Assembly: GCA_937991555.1 (NCBI GenBank)
Contig: CALKHU010000159.1
Span: 1-9,127, forward strand
Reading direction: 5' to 3'
Length of the DNA stretch: 9,127 bases
From: an uncultured Caulobacter sp.
Lineage (GTDB): Bacteria; Pseudomonadota; Alphaproteobacteria; Caulobacterales; Caulobacteraceae
Made by a program: the position numbers and the translations under genes. Positions 5,501 through 9,127 of this stretch are shown here, piece by piece. The notes below the pieces were generated by a model that was given only the letters and a program-made list of their open reading frames with translations, was not told where the DNA came from and searched no databases. Position 1 is the stretch's first letter; each line of letters starts with the position of its first letter.

Positions 5501-6406
5501 ATGGACGCCCGGCCAGCCCTTCCCGACGATGCCCGCGCCGCGTCGGCCGAGCCCGCCTTCGAGGTCATCGCCGCCGACCCGCCGCCGACGCCGCTGGTGT
5601 TCGCCTCTCCCCATTCGGGCACCCACTATCCGGCCGAGATGCTGGCCGCCGCCGCCGTCCAGCCCGACCTCCTGCGCCGGTCCGAGGACGCCTTCGTCGA
5701 CGAGATCGTCGCCCCCGCCGCGGCGGCCGGCGCCAGCCTGATCCTGGCGCGCCACGGCCGGGCGTGGATGGATCTCAACCGCGAGCCGTGGGAGCTCGAC
5801 CCGGCCATGTTCTCCGACGAGCTGCCCGACTTCGCGCGCGGCCGCTCGGCCCGGGTGGCCGCCGGACTGGGCGCCATCGCCCGCGTCGCCGCCGAGGGGC
5901 GGGAGATCTACGCCCGCAAGCTGACCTTCGCCGAGGCCCAGGCCCGGGTCGAGGCCACCCACCGGCCCTATCACGACGCCCTCAGCCGCCTGCTGGCCCG
6001 CGCCCGGGCCGCGCACGGCATGGCGGTGCTGATCGACTGGCACTCGATGCCCGAGGCCGCCGCCCGGACGGCGGTGACGCCGCGCCACGGCAAGGGCTGC
6101 GACATGGTGCTGGGCGACCGCTTCGGCGCCGCCTGCACCCGCAAGCTGACCGACCTGGTCGAGCGCGAGCTGGAGGGCATGGGCTACCGCGTCGCCCGCA
6201 ACGCCCCCTACGCCGGCGGCTACACCACCGAGCACTACGGCAAGCCGCTGCAGAAGACCCACGCGCTGCAGATCGAGATCAGCCGCGCCCTCTACATGGA
6301 CGAGAAGACGCTGCAGCCGACGGGTGGGCTTGCGAAACTCACGGCGGACGTGGGCCGGCTGGCCGCGACGCTGGCCGAACGCTGGCCGGAACTGGCGCCG
6401 GCGTAG
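5501..6406 (+). CDS. N-formylglutamate amidohydrolase family protein
   Basis: This 301-residue cytoplasmic hydrolase belongs to the family that cleaves N-formyl-L-glutamate to glutamate and formate, the last step of one histidine-degradation route. Seen motifs: FASPHSGTHYP (34-44) at the start of the fold, DEIV (67-70), RAWMDLNREPWELD (87-100), VLIDWHSMP (176-184), DMVLGDRFG (201-209), GGYTTEHYG (239-247) and ALQIEISRALYMDE (255-268). His and Asp residues in these motifs are probable metal or catalytic ligands. The ATG at 5501 is preferred; an in-frame TTG at 5465 would add a low-complexity Gly/His segment. No hut genes are nearby, so a role in histidine use is not supported by context. Instead the neighbours are cpdR and the MmgR-like sRNA, which matches the gene known to travel with mmgR in alphaproteobacteria. 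Substrate is therefore uncertain. Confidence 0.88.
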   Translation: MDARPALPDDARAASAEPAFEVIAADPPPTPLVFASPHSGTHYPAEMLAAAAVQPDLLRRSEDAFVDEIVAPAAAAGASLILARHGRAWMDLNREPWELDPAMFSDELPDFARGRSARVAAGLGAIARVAAEGREIYARKLTFAEAQARVEATHRPYHDALSRLLARARAAHGMAVLIDWHSMPEAAARTAVTPRHGKGCDMVLGDRFGAACTRKLTDLVERELEGMGYRVARNAPYAGGYTTEHYGKPLQKTHALQIEISRALYMDEKTLQPTGGLAKLTADVGRLAATLAERWPELAPA

Positions 6407-6417
6407 AAGCCCCGCGT

Positions 6418-6515
6418 GCTTCGGCACGCGCTCTTCGAGCGCTGCTCAGCATGACGTGAGCGTACAGCCTTCGGACTATGTCATCCTGAGCAGGCCCGCG
6501 GGGCCGTGTCGAAGC
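6418..6515. repeat. Clover-shaped palindromic repeat after the amidohydrolase gene
   Basis: The element is built of nested arms. The outer arms GCTTCGGCACG (6418-6428) and CGTGTCGAAGC (6505-6515) match with one mismatch. The 5' side hairpin is CGCTC-TTC-GAGCG (6429-6441) and the 3' side hairpin is GGCCC-GCG-GGGCC (6493-6505). The central stem is GCTCAGCATGACGT (6444-6457) with ATGTCATCCTGAGC (6478-6491), two mismatches. The TCATCCTGAGC...GTCGAAG wording resembles a dispersed intergenic repeat common in GC-rich alphaproteobacteria. It begins 12 bp after the stop codon and may act as a 3' transcript stabiliser or attenuator. It has no T-run, so it is not a classic terminator. Confidence 0.7.
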
Positions 6516-6574
6516 CTGCCCTCGGGCCGGCCAGGGGCCGGTCCCGGGGGGGCGCACGGCCCAGCCCCCGGGCC

Positions 6575-6602
6575 AAAAAAAAGCGGCGGCCGAAGCCGCC
6601 GC
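6575..6602 (-). terminator. Intrinsic terminator of the MmgR-like sRNA
   Basis: Read on the minus strand: an 8-bp perfect GC stem, GCGGCGGC (6595-6602) and GCCGCCGC (6583-6590), closed by a stable TTCG tetraloop and followed by eight T residues (6575-6582). It is the strongest intrinsic terminator in the window and fires leftward, towards the 3' end of the amidohydrolase gene. No open reading frame precedes it, so it ends a non-coding transcript. Confidence 0.93.
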
Positions 6603-6658
6603 AGTTCATTAGGGAGGAAACGCCCAGGAAGGGCAGAGGCGGCAGGGCCGCCTCACAC
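6575..6658 (-). ncRNA. mmgR: MmgR-like (alpha-r8 family) small RNA
   Basis: This is a trans-acting regulatory RNA of about 80-84 nt. From the start near 6656-6658, hairpin 1 is GAGGCGG-CCCTG-CCGCCTC (6636-6654), hairpin 2 is GCCC-TTCCT-GGGC (6622-6634), then the unpaired decamer UUUCCUCCCU (6611-6620), UAAUGAACU, and the terminator hairpin with eight U. In the literature the alpha-r8 family, named for Sinorhizobium meliloti MmgR, which limits polyhydroxybutyrate accumulation, is defined by exactly this conserved UUUCCUCCCU in a single-stranded region plus a Rho-independent terminator. Its main subfamily is linked to an N-formylglutamate amidohydrolase gene. Here such a gene ends 168 bp away and converges with it. 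The C-rich decamer is anti-Shine-Dalgarno-like and probably blocks translation of target mRNAs with Hfq. Exact 5' end and targets here are inferred. Confidence 0.88.
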
Positions 6659-6662
6659 GGTC

Positions 6663-6691
6663 AATCTAGTGTGCAGCGCACAAACCGACAA
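6663..6691 (-). promoter_or_regulatory. Sigma-70-type promoter of the MmgR-like sRNA
   Basis: On the minus strand, a -35 TTGTCG (6686-6691) and a -10 TAGATT (6663-6668) have exactly 17 nt between them, which puts the transcription start at about 6656-6658, just before the first hairpin. Position and spacing fit the sRNA perfectly. Confidence 0.75.
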
Positions 6692-6945
6692 GGGGGAAAT
6701 GTGCCCCGAACCGCAGATTTTCGCGAAGGCGCTGCGAGAAACCCTGTTTCCGCAAGGGTAATTGTTGCACGACTGTTATATGTTGCGGCGCACAAGTTAT
6801 AGGCGGCGGGCGCCTGATTTCACCTGTTGATGAATAAAAACAGGCGTTTGGCGGCGCCCGGAACCGCGTCATCCGGCCGGGGTGGATAATCCGCTCGCAC
6901 TCGCGTAAAAGCGCGCGCCTCCTTCCGCCCCCGAAAAAGATCCGA
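6692..6945. promoter_or_regulatory. Regulatory spacer between the divergent sRNA and typA
   Basis: This 254-bp stretch holds no gene. Seen in it: ACCCT-N9-AGGGT (about 6742-6760); an AT-rich patch with an imperfect direct repeat, GTTGCAC...GTTATA (6764-6780) and GTTGCGG...GTTATA (6782-6801); and a nested inverted repeat with arms GGGCGCC (6808-6814)/GGCGCCC (6853-6859) and CCTGTT (6823-6828)/AACAGG (6839-6844). There is also a -10-like GATAAT at 6885-6890 on the plus strand that could serve typA, although no good -35 stands 17 nt before it. The typA ribosome binding site is weak (AAAAAGATCCG). Confidence 0.5.
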
Positions 6946-8781
6946 ATGTCCCTGCGAAACATCGCCATCATCGCGCACGTCGACCATGGCAAGACCACCC
7001 TGGTCGACCAGCTCCTCGCCCAGTCCGGCGTCTTCCGCGCCAACGAGGCGACGGTCGAGCGCGCCATGGACTCCAACGACCAGGAGCGCGAGCGGGGCAT
7101 CACCATCCTCGCCAAGTGCACCAGCGTGCTCTGGAACGGCAAGGCGGGCGAGACCCGGATCAACATCATCGACACGCCCGGCCACGCCGACTTCGGCGGC
7201 GAGGTGGAGCGGATCCTCGGCATGGTGGACGGCTGCGTGCTGCTGGTCGACGCCGAGGAAGGCGTCATGCCGCAGACCAAGTTCGTGCTCGGCAAGGCGC
7301 TGAAGATGGGCCTGCGCCCGATCGTCTGCCTCAACAAGGTCGACCGCGCCCACGCCGATCCGGACCGGGTGCTGAACGACGCCTTCGACCTGTTCGCCGC
7401 CATGGGCGCCACCGACGAGCAGCTCGACTTCCCGCACATCTACGCCAGCGGCAAGAACGGCTGGGCCACGCTCGACATGGGCAAGCCCAGCGACAACCTC
7501 AGCCCGCTGTTCGACCTGATCGTCGACCATGTGCCGGCCCCGAAGGCCGAGGCGCGCAAGGACGAGCCGTTCCGGATGCTGTCGGTGCTGATCGAGAGCG
7601 ATCCGTTCCTCGGCCGCCTGCTGACCGGCCGCATCGAGGCCGGCCGCGCCGTCCCCGGCATGGCCATCAAGGCCCTGTCGCGCGACGGCAAGATGATCGA
7701 GCAGGGCCGCATCACCAAGGTGCTGGCCTTCCGCGGCCTCAAGCGCCAGCCGATCGACGAGGGCGCCGAAGCCGGCGACATCGTCGCCATCGCCGGTCTC
7801 AGCAAGGCCACCGTCGCCGACACACTCTGCGCGCTCGAGGTCACCGAGGCGCTGCCCGCCCAGCCGATCGACCCGCCGACCATCTCGATGACCGTCTCGG
7901 TCAACGACAGCCCGCTGGCCGGCCGCGAGGGCGACAAGGTGCAGTCGCGCGTCATCCGCGACCGCCTGCTCAAGGAAGCGGAGTCGAACGTCGCCATCCG
8001 CGTCACCGAGACGGCCGAGCGCGACGCCTACGAGGTCGCCGGCCGCGGCGAACTGCAGCTGGGCGTGCTGATCGAATCCATGCGCCGCGAGGGCTTCGAG
8101 GTCTCGATCAGCCGTCCGCGCGTGGTCTTCCAGAAGGACGAGGAGACCGGCGAGCGGCTGGAGCCGATCGAGGACGTCATGATCGACGTCGACGACGAGT
8201 TCACCGGCATCGTCATCGAGAAGCTCAGCGCCCGCAAGGCGGAGCTGCGCGACATGGGCCCGTCCGGCGCCGGCAAGACCCGCATCAGCCTGTCGGCCCC
8301 GTCGCGCTCGCTGATCGGCTACCAGGGCGAGTTCCTGACCGACACCCGGGGCAGCGGCGTGCTGAACCGCGTGTTCAGCCACTACGAGCCCTACAAGGGC
8401 CCGATCGACCAGCAGCGCAAGGGCGTGCTGGTCTCCAACTCGGACGGCGAGACGGCCGCCTACGCCCTGTGGAACCTCGAGGAGCGCGGCGTGATGTTCG
8501 TCGGCGCCGGCGAGAAGACCTACCAGGGCATGATCATCGGCGAGAACGCGCGGTCGGACGACCTCGACGTCAACCCGATGAAGGCCAAGCAGCTGACCAA
8601 CGTCCGCGCCAGCGGCAAGGACGAAGCCATCCGCCTCACCCCGCCCCGCCGCATGACCCTCGAACAGGCCATCGCCTACATCGAGGAAGACGAACTGGTC
8701 GAGGTCACCCCAAAGAACATCCGCCTGCGCAAGAAGGTCCTCAACCCGAGCTTCCGCAAGAAGCGGGTGCGGGAGGAGTAG
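6946..8781 (+). CDS. typA: Translational GTPase TypA/BipA
   Basis: This 611-residue protein is a ribosome-binding GTPase of the EF-G class. It assists late 50S assembly and translation under cold and other stress. The G domain is complete: G1 AHVDHGKT (10-17), G2 in ERGIT (49-53), G3 DTPGH (76-80), G4 NKVD (130-133) and a G5-like ASGKNG near 165. Domain II follows (about 200-300), then the EF-G-like domains III and V (MTVSVNDSPLAGREGDKVQSR; GRGELQLGVLIESMRREGFEVSISRP), and the TypA-specific C-terminal domain (MGPSGAGKTRISLSAPSRSLIGYQGEFLTDTRG; LEERGVMFVGAGEKTYQGMI). The chain ends in a basic tail, LRKKVLNPSFRKKRVREE. Length is normal for the family and there is no EF-G domain IV. The ATG at 6946 begins with the family start MSLRNIAIIAHVDHGKT, which fixes it. 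It stands alone, divergent from the sRNA, and is followed by a terminator. Confidence 0.97.
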   Translation: MSLRNIAIIAHVDHGKTTLVDQLLAQSGVFRANEATVERAMDSNDQERERGITILAKCTSVLWNGKAGETRINIIDTPGHADFGGEVERILGMVDGCVLLVDAEEGVMPQTKFVLGKALKMGLRPIVCLNKVDRAHADPDRVLNDAFDLFAAMGATDEQLDFPHIYASGKNGWATLDMGKPSDNLSPLFDLIVDHVPAPKAEARKDEPFRMLSVLIESDPFLGRLLTGRIEAGRAVPGMAIKALSRDGKMIEQGRITKVLAFRGLKRQPIDEGAEAGDIVAIAGLSKATVADTLCALEVTEALPAQPIDPPTISMTVSVNDSPLAGREGDKVQSRVIRDRLLKEAESNVAIRVTETAERDAYEVAGRGELQLGVLIESMRREGFEVSISRPRVVFQKDEETGERLEPIEDVMIDVDDEFTGIVIEKLSARKAELRDMGPSGAGKTRISLSAPSRSLIGYQGEFLTDTRGSGVLNRVFSHYEPYKGPIDQQRKGVLVSNSDGETAAYALWNLEERGVMFVGAGEKTYQGMIIGENARSDDLDVNPMKAKQLTNVRASGKDEAIRLTPPRRMTLEQAIAYIEEDELVEVTPKNIRLRKKVLNPSFRKKRVREE

Positions 8782-8787
8782 GGGGCG

Positions 8788-8814
8788 GGGACTGACACCG
8801 AAGGTGTCTGTCCC
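8788..8814. repeat. Palindrome GGGACTGACACC-GAA-GGTGTCTGTCCC after typA
   Basis: Two 12-nt arms (8788-8799 and 8803-8814), with one mismatch, are closed by a GAA loop. It sits 6 bp after the typA stop and has no T-run, so it is not itself a terminator. The wording (GGGAC...GACACC / GGTGTC...GTCCC) resembles REP-type dispersed palindromes found in intergenic regions of many proteobacteria. It may protect the 3' end of the typA mRNA. Confidence 0.7.
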
Positions 8815-8843
8815 TGACGAAGCGCGCGGGCCGATAGGCTGGC

Positions 8844-8890
8844 GATTGAAGGCGGGACGCTGAGAGGCGGCCCGCCTTTTTCGTTCAATC
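8844..8890 (+). terminator. Terminator of typA
   Basis: The stem AAGGCGGG (8849-8856) with CCCGCCTT (8871-8878), with a 14-nt loop, is followed by a T-run (8877-8881). An outer arm pair GATTGAA (8844-8850) and TTCAATC (8884-8890) extends the symmetry. The long loop makes it weaker than a textbook terminator, but the place, about 65 bp after the typA stop, fits. Confidence 0.65.
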
Positions 8891-8896
8891 CTCCCC

Positions 8897-8959
8897 CTCC
8901 CTGCGAAGCCCCCATCAGTTCCGCTCTTCCTCGCTTCCGCGAGGATGAGCGGCAGGGAG
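8897..8959. repeat. Nested palindromic element
   Basis: The inner stem is CCGCTC-ttc-CTCGC-TTCC-GCGAG-gat-GAGCGG (8921-8952), symmetrical with an internal 3x3 loop. Outer arms CTCCCTG (8897-8903) and CAGGGAG (8953-8959) also match. No T-run follows on either strand. Function unknown; probably a dispersed intergenic repeat or an RNA structural element. Confidence 0.6.
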
Positions 8960-8990
8960 AGGGAGGCCGTGGGCGGGATGCGCGAAAAAG

Positions 8991-9042
8991 CGGGACTCCC
9001 GGGACCTATACTCCCGGGACAACCGGAGACATTCCGGGACAA
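8991..9042. repeat. Tandem CCGGGAC-type repeats near the right edge
   Basis: ACTCCCGGGAC occurs at 8995-9005 and exactly again at 9010-9020, and a variant ATTCCGGGACAA at 9031-9042. A further GGGAC stands at 8992-8996. The CCGGGAC cores are spaced 15 and 20 bp apart. The array could be an operator for a gene beyond the edge or a repeat remnant. The remaining sequence to 9127 shows ATG 9106 and GTG 9113 as possible starts of a rightward gene, but only 5-7 codons are available, so no gene is called. Confidence 0.5.
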
Positions 9043-9127
9043 TCCACCCCTTCCGCATACCCCCACGCCGCGCCTTCCATCCCCCGGCCCCGGGGCGGGC
9101 GCACAATGGGGCGTGAACCGGCCTGTC

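Noticed and set aside
6600..6660. Small protein encoded within the sRNA transcript
   Set aside because: The AUG in UAAUGAAC follows a CCUCCC rather than a Shine-Dalgarno and reads straight into the terminator hairpin; the conserved RNA features explain the segment better.
6860..6884. EcfG/SigT general stress promoter (GGAAC at 6860-6864) before typA
   Set aside because: There is no CGTT -10 element 16-17 nt downstream.
6820..9066. 748-codon minus-strand open frame opposite typA
   Set aside because: Its composition (repeated His/Asp/Leu/Ala/Gly strings) is that of an antisense shadow; typA on the plus strand is complete and conserved.
8676..9106. Short minus-strand frames near the right edge
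   Set aside because: They span palindromic repeats and the typA end, with no ribosome binding site and biased composition.

Overview
The window is GC-rich alphaproteobacterial DNA and most likely comes from the Caulobacterales (Caulobacter, Phenylobacterium or Brevundimonas type). This is inferred from four things. There is a CpdR-type single-domain response regulator whose phospho-acceptor is at Asp51. There is a PrtD/RsaD-like type I secretion ABC transporter. The sequence shows strong G/C bias at third codon positions. The order tRNA-Val, cpdR, N-formylglutamate amidohydrolase-like gene, MmgR-like sRNA is of an alphaproteobacterial kind. No plasmid, phage, IS or CRISPR content was seen.

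Layout. (1) 1-2033, minus strand: a type I secretion pair, the ABC exporter followed 2 bp later by its HlyD-type membrane fusion protein, which runs off the left edge. (2) 2184-3846, plus strand: small, poorly characterised genes, namely a stand-alone LuxR-type HTH protein, a 91-residue protein in an overlapping frame, a short C-terminal membrane segment, a 118-residue helical protein and a 142-residue multi-pass membrane protein. (3) 3850-4572, minus strand: a four-helix PhnA-like membrane protein, converging tail to tail with the previous gene. (4) 4816-5326, minus strand: tRNA-Val(GAC) with its own promoter, and cpdR upstream of it. (5) 5501-6406, plus strand: an N-formylglutamate amidohydrolase-family protein, then a clover-shaped palindromic repeat. 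(6) 6575-6658, minus strand: an unlabelled small RNA gene with a sigma-70-like promoter, two hairpins, the single-stranded decamer UUUCCUCCCU and a strong intrinsic terminator. These traits, together with the amidohydrolase neighbour, match the alphaproteobacterial alpha-r8 / MmgR sRNA family. (7) 6946-8781, plus strand: the ribosome-associated GTPase TypA/BipA, followed by a terminator and several palindromic or repeated elements up to the right edge.

Functionally the window is mostly core chromosome: protein export, cell-cycle proteolysis control (CpdR-ClpXP), translation (tRNA-Val, TypA) and a conserved regulatory RNA. The least ordinary parts are the MmgR-like sRNA, the overlapping-frame arrangement at 2184-2906, and the palindromic elements next to the tRNA, the amidohydrolase gene and typA.
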